Shown here piece after piece: positions 55,348-64,000 of a DNA stretch of 64,000 nucleotides. Made by a program: the position numbers and the translations under genes. The stretch covers positions 2,914,001 through 2,978,000 of the forward strand of contig CAUWAG010000020.1 of NCBI GenBank assembly GCA_963556695.1, written 5' to 3'. The notes beneath the pieces are model-generated. The model saw only the letters and a program-made list of their open reading frames with translations, was not told the DNA's origin and ran no database searches. This stretch comes from Anthostomella pinea (Eukaryota; Ascomycota; Sordariomycetes; Xylariales; Xylariaceae). How positions within the stretch are numbered: the stretch's first letter is position 1; every line of letters starts with the position of its first letter.

Positions 55348-56572
55348 CTTGTCCACGCAGCTAGCGAGATTCGGGTTGCAGAGAGTAGAGCGGCGCGTCG
55401 GATGCTGGAAAGTAGAGGGGAGGATATAGGGTCTGAAGAGTAGGGAGGCGAGAATATGGGTGTAGAGAGCGGAAAGAGGAGAGTAGATAGAGGAGAGTAG
55501 ATAGAGGAGAGTAGATAGAGGAGAGTAGATAGAGGAGAGTAGATAGAGGAGAGTAGATAGAGGAGAGTAGAGAGTAAAGAAGAGAGTAGAGAGTAGAGTA
55601 GAGAGTAGAGGTGAGAGAGTCGTGTCTGGTCGGTAAAAGTTGTAGATGGTTGGGAGAATCAATCCCAAAACAGGACCGTCGATCGAAAGAAGTGAGCGAT
55701 CTCTCTGAATGCAAACGAGGAGCTGCGAGAAACGATACAGGGAGGAAGTCGATCAGGTCTGGCAGAGATGAACCGAAGCGGAGGATGAATGAGGATGAAG
55801 TAGAGATGATGTGGGAGGTGAAGTTGGATATGTAGACGAGAAATCGCTACCTGAACCAGCCAGAAGGTTGCTCGGTGCACGAAAAAATTGGGAATCCGAA
55901 AGAGCAGTGGTTTTGAATGTGGTGTGCTGCGTATGGCAGTGTGCGCAGTCCGAATTGTGGGAAGCCGGCCGCGGTCATTGATACCTGAGGTATCAGCCAG
56001 AAATAGATACCTGGGGTAACAACCAGGAAAAAGATGGTTTACGGTGGCAGAATCTTGAGGTGAGGTTGAGCTGCTATAACAGCCTCTTTGGCGATCAGAA
56101 GGAAACACGACGGGTCGAGACGGCCAAGGCGAACCAGAGAGGGCTCGTAGAGGCGAGACGAGCGCGGTCTTAATAAAGCGCGCTTCCCTAGAAGACGTAA
56201 ACTCGATCGAGAGGAAGTGATTATGGTTCCAAAGAGCCAATACTAACGACCAAAACTCACCACTAGCGAAGCACGACTATGAAGATGACCAGAAAAAAAA
56301 GTTGAAATTAAGTGACACTGCGTTTTCATCGCAACTCGTAATAACTTCCTTTGCCTTGCTACATGCCTCGTGCTTCGCGATCATCACTCGTGACCATGGG
56401 GTATCTCTATATGATTACAAAATAATACAGGGAAAAGCAAATCCGTATCTCAACCAAGTGCTCCTGGCTTTCGTCTTGCGCCTTGAAACCCACTCCAAAA
56501 GCCACAATCACAGCATCAACCAATGCCACAACCGATGCCAGAGTCAAAGCCAGCCAGCTATGCGAAGAGCAA
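55348..56572. other. 5' leader/promoter of copy 2 and 3' flank of copy 3
   Basis: Contains a minisatellite at about 55480-55570 (see separate entry) and, at 56290-56500, sequence similar to the 3' flanks of the other family copies (GGGGTATCTCTATATGATTAC, GGAAAAGCAAATCC). No intact gene. Confidence 0.55.
55480..55570 (+). repeat. 14-15-bp minisatellite in the 5' leader of copy 2
   Basis: The unit GAGAGTAGATAGAG repeats in tandem about five or six times, then decays into GAGAGTAGAGAGTA words to about 55615. It lies 130 bp upstream of the copy 2 start. Confidence 0.85.
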
Positions 56573-57175
56573 TCAGGCGAGAGCCAGCACAGCTAAGGCA
56601 CCAAAACCGTCGGCAATTCTCCAGATTGGATCTTGGTCGTGCTTCGCAGCGTAGCGCGGATGAACTTTCATATAGGCACGGCCAGGGGTAACCGCATAAG
56701 CATCGCTAACATGAGCACATAGCTTTGCGTTGACTTGGTCCAGATCGGGAACACAAGACAACTCGTCGAGCTTCCGAAGCTTGCTCGACGGCATCACGTT
56801 GTATGTGTCGTTACCGTAATCGTCGTTGTCGTCGCTGCAGTCACTGACTGCGACAGCGGAGTCGATAGAAACGACGGACTACTGTTAAATACGAGTTAGC
56901 TATCACTGTCTTCGATCGAGGTGCCTGAAGAATGTAACAGTAGCTTACCTTGTCGCTACTATCCATGTCCTGATCGTAATCCTCTCTCTTGATGATAACG
57001 ACGTCGTCAGTACTGCTGCCCTATCGTTGATCATGTCTCTGGCTGCATCTGATGGTCGGCGGCTGTTGTGTGGAACGGCCGGCACCGCAGTGTGTTCGTT
57101 TATGAGGCCATCATGGTCAGAATCATTGTCGTCAGAATCATTGTCGTCCACGTTGCTTAACGATGGAGGTAGACG
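56573..57175 (-). pseudogene. Family copy 3: nonsense codon, frameshift and missing N-terminus
   Basis: Last exon 56881-56573. After the conserved intron its first codon is TAG where the other copies have TGG (Trp). It continues SVVSIDSAVAVSDCSDDNDD, PDLDQVNAKLCAHVSDAYAV and YMKVHPRYAAKHDQDPIW to a normal end. The upstream exon ends at 56949 (DSSDK). It reads HDGLINEHTAVPAVPHNSRR and PSDAARDMIND, but a one-base shift is needed to reach SSTDDVVIIKREDYDQD before the donor. Upstream of about 57175 family coding sequence is lost and 5'-flank-like sequence is present. Likely non-functional. Confidence 0.6.
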
Positions 57176-58204
57176 CAATTCCAGGAGGGACGAAAGTCGA
57201 CGAGATTTGATCGAAATGTGGCAGAGGCAATGCAACTAGGAGAATAGCTGACGAGGTGTGCCTGAGGCAAGAAAATCAATCCAAGGAAAAAAGATCGCCA
57301 GCGAGACTCGGTAGATGTGGCAGAAGGGTGGGTTCCTAGAGGGACGAAAGCCGGCAAGATTCGGTCGAGGTGGCAGAACTGATCCAAGTGGAAGAAAAGC
57401 CACGAGGTGTGCCTGAGACAGTGAGAGAGAATGCCAGCGACGTTGGCTAGAGGTTGTAGATGGAAGATGTGGTGGAGGCGAAGAGAAGAGTGTAAGGTCG
57501 GAATACCAGGTTGGAAAGTTGGCCGAGTATGTACGTAACTGCGTAAACTCCAGATACTGCGTAGGACCAGAAATCAGGAGGCAATAAAGACTCCTCCGAA
57601 AAATGAATGAAGGTCCAGTCCGCAAGGGCGTCGTCCGTGTATATCTACTACTGGTAGTAAAAGATCTGAACAACGAATAGCATTAAAAAATGTCAAAAAG
57701 TTTTCACAATAATACGGCGCGTCGATTTATCTGCAACCGAGCGTGAGTAAGTAATCAGAACAGTAAATGAGATTAGGCAACGCTACGCGCTTTCATCTGA
57801 AGTTGTGCTTCGTTTCCCTCGTGCTTCCTGCCATGCAGATCATGAATCGTGAATTAAGGGGTATCTCAACAGCTCCACACATAGAAGTAAAAAAAAAGCC
57901 AATCCCAAGTCCTCATCAACTCCGTCGCCTACCTGAACAAAGCGCCAGTACCAAAGCCACAGGCAAAACGAGCCTTGGGCTCCTCATCTTCGTTCTTGGC
58001 CTGTTTGGGCTGGTATGTGTAGTTTGGATACAGTACCTTGTGGCGGCGGTCCATCTCGTGCTTCATAGCGGTCCAAAATATGCGGCTTCAAGACCAACCA
58101 GGCCGAAAGCAGGGCAGCTGGCCAAAACCAGAGCCAAAGGAGTGTATCTAAAAACAATCAAGCCCACGACACACAGCCGGGGCCTCAGAGCTGTTGACGA
58201 TTCT
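57176..58204. other. 5' flank of copy 3 and 3' flank of copy 4
   Basis: 57240-57700 holds family promoter-like sequence with an internal repeat: GACGAGGTGTGCCTGAG-type words occur near 57250 and again near 57400, and GGGACGAAAG occurs near 57185 and 57340. 57735-57900 matches the family 3' flank (CTACGCGCTTTCATC, AAGGGGTATCTCAACA). No intact gene. Confidence 0.55.
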
Positions 58205-59273
58205 TCACGATGGGTCATGCTCATATTTCGCGGCATATCGAGGATGGATGTGTGCATGCTGGACGACAGGAGTAACCTGAGCATTGTCGACCCGAGCATT
58301 GCCGACCTGACCATTGTCGACCTGCGCGGACAGCTTTGCATTGACCGTGTGCATATCTGGGACCACAGACATTGCCTTAGCCTCCTGACGCTTGATCAAC
58401 AGCACCTCGTCGTTGTCGATGCTGACAACGTCAGGGGTATCCATGGAAATGACAGACCACTGTGGTGTATACGGATTAGCTATCACTGTTCTCGAAGTGC
58501 CTGAGGAGTGCAAAACGAGGCTTACCTTATCGCTCTCATAGTCTGCATCGTCATCGTCATCGCTGAAGGTGTCGCTGATCGTGGTCATTGGGTATATCAA
58601 TAGATACAACTGACACTCTGCGACTCTTATTTGGGACGGCCGGCACAGTAGTGCATGCGATGAGAATTTCATCGTGGTCGGTATCATCGCCCTTCATGCT
58701 GCTGATTGTGTCATTGAGCATGCCGATGGACACGGTTGACTCTCCGCGACTGTTGTTCGGGACGGCCGGTACATCAGTACACGCGAGGAGAAGTTCCTCG
58801 TGGTCGGTATCGTCGCCCTTCATGCTGCTGCTCATTGCGGCCGCTAGCTGCTCAACTACAAAAGCGCTCGCTTCCTCAGGCTCGTAATTACAGTAGAACG
58901 CAATATCCTTTGCAAACTGCTCCCAGTCGTTCGCAATAGCTGGCACAGCGTCCTGATAGGTAGAATCACCATCGTCGGACCCGATGTCATCGAAATCGGT
59001 ATCGTGGTGGGCTCCGAGAAGCTCGGTGCGGCTGTTCTCGTAACATCCATCGGTCTGTCCCAGCGGAGGAGGGGGCGAGCATGGGCGCGTTTCAACATAC
59101 GTGTGCTGCTTCTTCGGCTTACTGAAGACCGAGAGCTTGTTCTTCAGGCGGCTAAGGCGGTTCTTCTTCGCAAGCATGGTAGGTGGTGGGTTACCAGAAC
59201 CAAGCGAGCCGACTGAAGCATCCATTAGGCTATCGAGAGTCTGCCGTAGAGAATGGGCCTGGAAATGAGCCAT
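58205..59273 (-). pseudogene. Family copy 4: longest N-terminus, frameshift and early stop
   Basis: Start ATG 59273: MAHFQAHSLRQTLDSLMDAS, then RLSRLKNKLSVFSKPKKQHT, TELLGAHHDTDFDDIGSDDG and FVVEQLAAAMSSSMKGDDTD. A segment of about 48 residues is tandemly duplicated (DHEELLLACTDVPAVPNNSR and DHDEILIACTTVPAVPNKSR). The frame ends at 58557, but one base out of phase the family pattern resumes (DTFSDDDDDADYESDK) to the donor at 58525 (GTAAGC). The last exon starts at 58459 (WSVISMDTPDVVSIDNDEV), has MHTVNAKLSAQVDN and HIHPRYAAKYEHDPS, and stops where other copies have Trp (TGG to TGA). So it has one frameshift and one nonsense change. This is the best template for the ancestral protein. Confidence 0.65.
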
Positions 59274-60469
59274 CTTGATCAAGGAGAGACGCAGATGCTG
59301 AAGACACGTATGTCGCGAAGAGAGGTAGCTGTCGAACAGACGCAGTGGATAGAGAGCCGTAGCTGGTAGAGAGCCGTAGCTGGTAGAGAGCCGTAGCTGG
59401 TAGAGAGACGTAGCTTGCAGAGAGACTCGAGTGGAAGAGGAATTTTCGGATAGTAGAGAGGTGCTAGAGATGGTAGAAGAGGTGCGTCGTATGGTGAAGA
59501 GTTGCGGATGGGTGCGAAGACAATGAAGGGTTCAAGTAGATTGATCTCGTCTGGCCAATAACAATGGCTCGAGGGGAATAATGCAAGGTGGAGATGGTAA
59601 TTGTAGACTGAGAAGAAGCGAATCAAGATGGGAAGAGAGCAGACCATGTTCGCTAGAGGTGAGCCGTCTGTGGAGGGAGGCGGGTACGAATGGTGGGAAG
59701 ATTATGTACGAGGTGCAATAACCATGCCAAACATAACAAGAAAAGATTAAGATTAGGTACTTCTGATCTAGCAGGAAGATTTGTGTGAAGAACGAAATAT
59801 TTGCAAGGTGGTGGTGGGTGTAGTAGCAATCCATGTTGCAGAATCCCCGTCAAAATTCAACAGAGGTTTTCCGGCCAGGAAACAGAGGGTGGTCCAGGAC
59901 GGTATAATGCTTAAGTCGAAGGGAAATCAATCCAGAAGCCCGCCAGGTGGTCTTGTGGAGGCAAAGCTCGTCATGAGGGTTGACGAAGCAGGAAGGCTCG
60001 TCAGGGAGAAGGTGAAAGCGATCTAACATTACAATGGGCTAAATTAAACTATAGCACTGATTTGTAAAGATACTAAAATGACCGCAATGGTTTACAACAA
60101 TGTAACGTTATTTACATCAGCCGAATATAAGTATATAAGGAATCAAAACCGAATGACATTATGTAGCACTAGGCGCTTCTATCGGAAGCCTCGTCTCCCT
60201 TGAGCCTTGTGCCTTGTGCTTTGTAAACCACGACTCGTGGCTCACAGGGGTATCAGTATGCGACTGCGCCAAACTACAAGAAAAAGCAAACCCGGGTATC
60301 AAATCCCCATGAACTCCTACATATAAACCATCCACTTAACCAGAACCAGAACCAAAGCATCGATCAACGCCAGTGCCAACGACCAACTCCAGTGCCAACG
60401 ACCAAGGCCAGAACCAAGGCCAGAGCCCATACGAGTGCCAAAGCGAGTCGTAAGTCGCAACAAGAACAC
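59274..60469. other. 5' leader/promoter of copy 4 and 3' flank of copy 5
   Basis: Contains a 17-bp minisatellite at about 59350-59410. 60150-60330 is family 3' flank (GGGGTATCAGTATGCGACTG, AAAAAGCAAACCC). No intact gene. Confidence 0.55.
59350..59410 (+). repeat. 17-bp minisatellite in the 5' leader of copy 4
   Basis: The unit TAGAGAGCCGTAGCTGG repeats about three times, with a fourth degenerate unit (TAGAGAGACGTAGCTTG), about 80 bp upstream of the copy 4 start. Confidence 0.85.
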
Positions 60470-61437
60470 TTACGCAGAAACAAGCGTATCCGGGGCAGTG
60501 GAACCGTCATCAACTCGCCAAAACGGGTCCATTCCGTATCTCGCAGCATACCGAGGGTGGACACGCGGATGCCGAGCGAGAGGTGTAGTGTCACGAGCGC
60601 CGACAACCTCAACACAAAGCTTCGCGTTAACCCTGTCCAAGTCCGGAACCAACGACTGGTTCTCGGCATCGCCACGACTGCCGAACGGCTTCCCCTCAAG
60701 GCCACCGTCATGGTCGCTGTCGATAACGACAGCGTCGTCAGTGTCGGCAGATAGGATGGACCACTGTGTTGTATAAGGGTCAGCTATCATTTAATTTAGA
60801 AGTGCCTGAAGAATGTAAATGAGCTTACCTTGTCACTGCTGCAGTCTGTGTCATCAGTACTGTTGAGGATCATGTCGTAGGCTGTATTCGACGATCGCCG
60901 GCTGTTGTCAGGGACCACAGGCATTTTAGCGTAAGTATAAACGAGATCATCGTGGTGAATATCGGTGTCCTTCATGTTGCTGGTCATCGTGGCAGCCAGT
61001 TGCTGGACGACGACGGCGTTCTCTCCGTCAGACTCCTGATTGTCGCAGGAGAATGGAAACTCGTCGAATCCCACCCAGTCATTCTCAGTCACCGATGCGC
61101 CGTCCTCGATGATTGCACCATCGTCGCCAGAACCCATCTCATAGAAATCTGTGTCCTCATCCTGGCTTGCTTCGAGAAGCTGGGTACGGTCCTCGTAGTA
61201 TCCACGGGCTTGTCATAGCGGAGGGGCAGGCGAGCAAGGGCGTGCTTCAATATATGCGCGCTGCTTCGCCTTCGGGCGATTGAAGACAGATAGCTTGCCC
61301 TTGATGAGGTTACCGAAGCAGTGCTTCTTGGCAGGCTTAGGGGGTGGTGACATATTGCCAGCAACGAGCGAGCCGACGGAAGCATTCACCAGACTGCCGT
61401 GAGCGTTTCGCGCAGAGTAGACACTGAACGGAGCCAG
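60470..61437 (-). pseudogene. Family copy 5: start codon lost, internal stop
   Basis: The position of the family start is CTG instead of ATG (61437-61435), followed by APFSVYSARNAHGSLVNASV, NLIKGKLSVFNRPKAKQRAY and EARPCSPAPPL. A TGA (61215-61213) then sits where copy 4 has Gly. The frame continues QARGYYEDRTQLLEASQDED, VVVQQLAATMTSNMKD and VPDNSRRSSNTAYDM to the donor at 60828 (GTAAGC). The last exon starts at 60763 (WSILSADTDDAVVIDSDHDG), has LDRVNAKLCVEVVGARD and HPRVHPRYAARYGMDPFW, and ends at 60470. The exon structure is complete, unlike copies 1 and 3, but the start loss and TGA make it unlikely to be translated in full. Confidence 0.65.
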
Positions 61438-62343
61438 CTGTACGTAGATGTAGCGTGACGGTCAGGAGTTGGGGTGGTACAGAGGTGTTGACTGTACAGA
61501 GGTGTTGACTGTACAGAGGTGCTGATCGTAGAGACGGTGAAGAGGTCGATGGTAGAAAGGTCGATGGTAGAAAGGTCGACGGCAGAAAGGTTGCCGGGAG
61601 GTAGAGCACAGAAGAAGGTAGGCCGATCAGGTTCGGCGAGATGGTATGTGGAGGAGAGTGAGTAGAGACTACGAATGAGGTGCAGGTGGAATCCGAGGGA
61701 AGGACAGCCGGCTGCAATGAAATGGATCTGGTTAACCCAGAGAAGTTGTGTGGTGTACTGAGGACCCAGAGGAGCTGCATCCGAAGAAGCCGAGATGCAC
61801 GAGGTGGGTGGTTTAGAAGCAAACCAGACCAGGTGGCCGCACTGAAGCAGAAGGAGAAGGAAACAAATACTCCTCCGAAAGATGAATTCAGTGTGTGGTA
61901 AGGTAGTATGAAGCACCCGCAAAAGATAAGCAGATGGTGGTAGAAGGAGGTTGTCGTCGTATATATATGGGGCCTGGGAAAGGGGAGAGGGGCCGCCGGC
62001 GACAGTGAGGATCAGGAGAGGTGAATTTCCCACGCGCACAATAATTTTTCACAACCGTGCCCAGCTGCGAGCACCAGAATGTGACGGGGTAGTGAATCAG
62101 AGATGAATTGGATGTTGGGACGAATGTAGGCCTGCTGGGGCAACAGGAGGATAGATTTGACATGACCAGTAGGCATTAAACTTGAACCTCTGACTCCCAA
62201 CCTCCAGCCTGCGGACTCGCCCATCACCCACCCACCCGGAAACTAACCTCTCCGGGAGGGCTGCAAACGCTGAAAGTATCAACATGCCCACCGAGATTAG
62301 GTGCCTGGGTTTCCAACTCTGGTTCACCACCCTCTCAAATCCC
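61438..62343. other. 5' leader/promoter of copy 5 and spacer to the ferroportin gene
   Basis: Contains repeats at 61485-61590 (see below), a TATATATA box at about 61957-61964 in promoter position on the minus strand, and 62030-62060 with a TTTTTCACAA word also found near 57700 and 40957. The family-like flank ends at about 62100. No gene. Confidence 0.5.
61485..61590 (+). repeat. Two adjacent minisatellites in the 5' leader of copy 5
   Basis: TGTTGACTGTACAGAGG (17 bp) repeats about three times from 61485, followed by TCGATGGTAGAAAGG (15 bp) repeated about three times to 61590. Confidence 0.85.
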
Positions 62344-63960
62344 TCACCAGCCCATCTTCTCCCAATGAACCAGATGACCCCTCTGTCCACGAACCCAAAC
62401 CGCGAGCATCGCCCAAGCGATCATCACCGTCAGAAGGCTCACTAGAGCCAGCCACCGGTACTGCTCCGTGTGCGGGAAGGCCACGGCGGAGCCCGCTCCG
62501 AGCAGCTCGAAGACGTTTACCACCGAGTTCTCGACGCCGGCGAAGCTCGACCGCTGGTTCTCGGGCACCATAGTCTGCGTCAGCTGCTGCGTCGTGAGGT
62601 CGAAGATCCATACGCCGAGCCGCGAGAATGCGAGGAAAGAGAACATGATGATGCTCCAGCCCAGGTCTGGGCTGGACGACTCGGCCTCGGGCCGAGAAGC
62701 AGGACTGGCGACACTCTCTGGCTTGCCCGTCTGGGCAGAAATTGCCCATAGGGCGAGGACGACAGGTACCTGTTCGCTATCAGCACATGATCCCCAATAT
62801 TTCCAGAGCCTCACTCACCGTATTGATAGTCTGCCAGGTAAGGCCCCAGAGGCCCAGTCTCTGCAGTCCGATCAGGGTCTGGGCATCATGATTCCCTTCC
62901 GGAGTGCCGGCGATCAATCCCACGCCCGACTCATCGTTCTCGTCTGCGGATGGAATACCCTTATATCCGGCCTTGCCTAGATAGACGATACCCCTGGGCG
63001 TGATCACAGTACTGCTGATCTCGAACACAGAACCGATGGCCCTGGCGACTGTAATCGTATTGAGTGAATACCCCACGTTAATCAAATAGGTGACGAAGGT
63101 GGCTCTCCATGTCAGCATATTGTAGTGGCACAGCGCCAGGGCCACCGAGGGCAGCCACACGGAGGTACTGAAATACATCTCGAGGCCCCGGAAGTACTGT
63201 CTGGTTCGAGATATCCACGATGGGGCCCCACGCGTGTGCACGGGCTGTGACTTTGGCGGCGGCACTGGCCTTGGGACTTGTAGGAGTGCATTGCTCTTCC
63301 ACACTCTCGTGGCAGAAAAGACCTCGATGGGGATGCTGAGCAGACTGGTCAGCCCCGTGAACACAACTCCGACCCGGACCGAGCCCAGGGCGGAGATGAT
63401 TATGGAGATGATGATCGGCGAGATAAGCTTGCACACCAGATCGATTCGCCGTATGACAGCGTTGAGGTGAGTCAAGTCATAAGGTCTACCTGAGGGTGCC
63501 GCTACCGTAACAACCCAGTCGCGCTCCATCGATATCAGATTCCCAGATGCACTCAACCGCTCGACGATGCCCAACGTCACGGCAATAGCAAAGCCGATGC
63601 CCTTGAGGACATCGTTCCGCGGCAGCACAAAGGCCGTCTCGTCGCCGACCAGATTCTCCTGGCTAAGAATCAGCAGCCAGAAGAAGGAGCCCACAACGAC
63701 GGAGCCGCGGTTGCAGACGATGGTCGAGAGCAGCGTGCGCAGGCGGTTCGGCGACTGCTCGACCCACTGGCCCACGGAGCTGGAGAAGAGGATCATGGCG
63801 AAGTATACTATAATCATCCTGCGAGATACTGTCAATATGGTGTGTCGACCGTATGTCGTAGTAAAATGGCGTTACACAGCGAGTAATGTCCGTTCCATCA
63901 GACTTACCTTAAGGCGGCTGCCACGAGCGTATCCGGGTATGCCCCAGCCGTGAACAGGAT
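62344..63960 (-). CDS. Ferroportin-family (SLC40A1-like) transporter, C-terminal part; runs off the right edge
   Basis: Three exons are visible: 63960-63908, 63818-62819 and 62769-62344. Introns are 89 nt (GTAAGT to CTCGCAG) and 49 nt (GTGAGT to GCGAACAG). The upstream exon is cut by the window. Sequence: FTAGAYPDTLVAAALRMIIV, SSSVGQWVEQSPNRLRTLLS, RGSVVVGSFFWLLI, IERDW-type VERLSASGNLISMERDWVVT, LNAVIRRIDLVCKLISPIII, FSRLGVWIFDLTTQQLTQTM and PENQRSSFAGVENSVVNVFE. This order (GQWVD/E...R, LNA.MRRIDL.CKL.SP, R.GLW.FDL...Q..Q..VPE..RG...G.E...) matches the ferroportin-1 family. Human ferroportin is the plasma-membrane iron exporter; fungal members are less well studied. At least ten membrane helices are predicted. 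A hydrophilic loop (SADENDESGVGLIAGT) lies between helices, as in other members. Confidence 0.88.
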
Positions 63961-64000
63961 CTATCCCACCGGACCATCAGCCATGGCACCGTCCACTGCT

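Overview
The window is nuclear DNA of a filamentous ascomycete (Pezizomycotina, probably a sordariomycete). Genes are split by short introns with GTRAGT-type donors, CTRAC-type branch points and YAG acceptors. Every conserved product is eukaryotic/fungal, and the TE-rich part contains AT-rich, stop-saturated DNA of the kind left by repeat-induced point mutation (RIP).

Region 1 (1-40.6 kb) is a gene-rich, GC-balanced core, with genes on both strands and 0.3-3.5 kb spacers. In order: the N-terminus of a Zn2Cys6 regulator (-), a WD40-cyclophilin of the PPWD1/cyp15 type (-), a FAR-17a/AIG1 membrane protein (+), DAHP synthase of the Aro3 type (+), cytochrome c1 (+), an MBD4-like DNA glycosylase (+), a five-exon small membrane protein (-), an unrecognised coiled protein (-), a BTB protein (-), a YqjM-type old yellow enzyme (+), a 53-residue Cys-rich protein (-), a pyroglutamyl-peptidase I homologue (-), a large low-complexity protein (-), a fucosyltransferase-like protein with an in-frame stop (+), an Rtg2-type Ppx/GppA protein (+), a seven-exon Zn2Cys6 regulator (-), an RBR E3 ligase (-) and an Ala/Glu- then Gly/Asp-rich protein (-). 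These are unrelated single genes. I see no metabolic cluster.

Region 2 (about 41-62.3 kb) is an accessory island. It holds five copies of one unrecognised gene family, all on the minus strand, each with related 3' flanks, a shared intron and a shared C-terminal domain. Every copy is damaged: lost start, nonsense codons, frameshift, missing 5' end, or a transposon insertion. Copy 1 is separated from copies 2-5 by a 10-kb nest of transposons: AT-rich RIP-like DNA containing two solo LTRs with perfect 5-bp target duplications, and a 5.4-kb Tad/I-type LINE with a 13-bp target duplication and a TAA-repeat tail. Copy 2 is itself split by a 1.45-kb 5'-truncated LINE, also with a perfect 13-bp duplication. 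A MITE-like inverted repeat sits in an intron of copy 1.

Region 3 (62.3-64 kb) returns to core sequence with the 3' part of a ferroportin-family transporter gene (-) that runs off the window.

Exon coordinates in the entries were worked out by hand from reading frame, splice signals and family resemblance; no transcript or database evidence was available.
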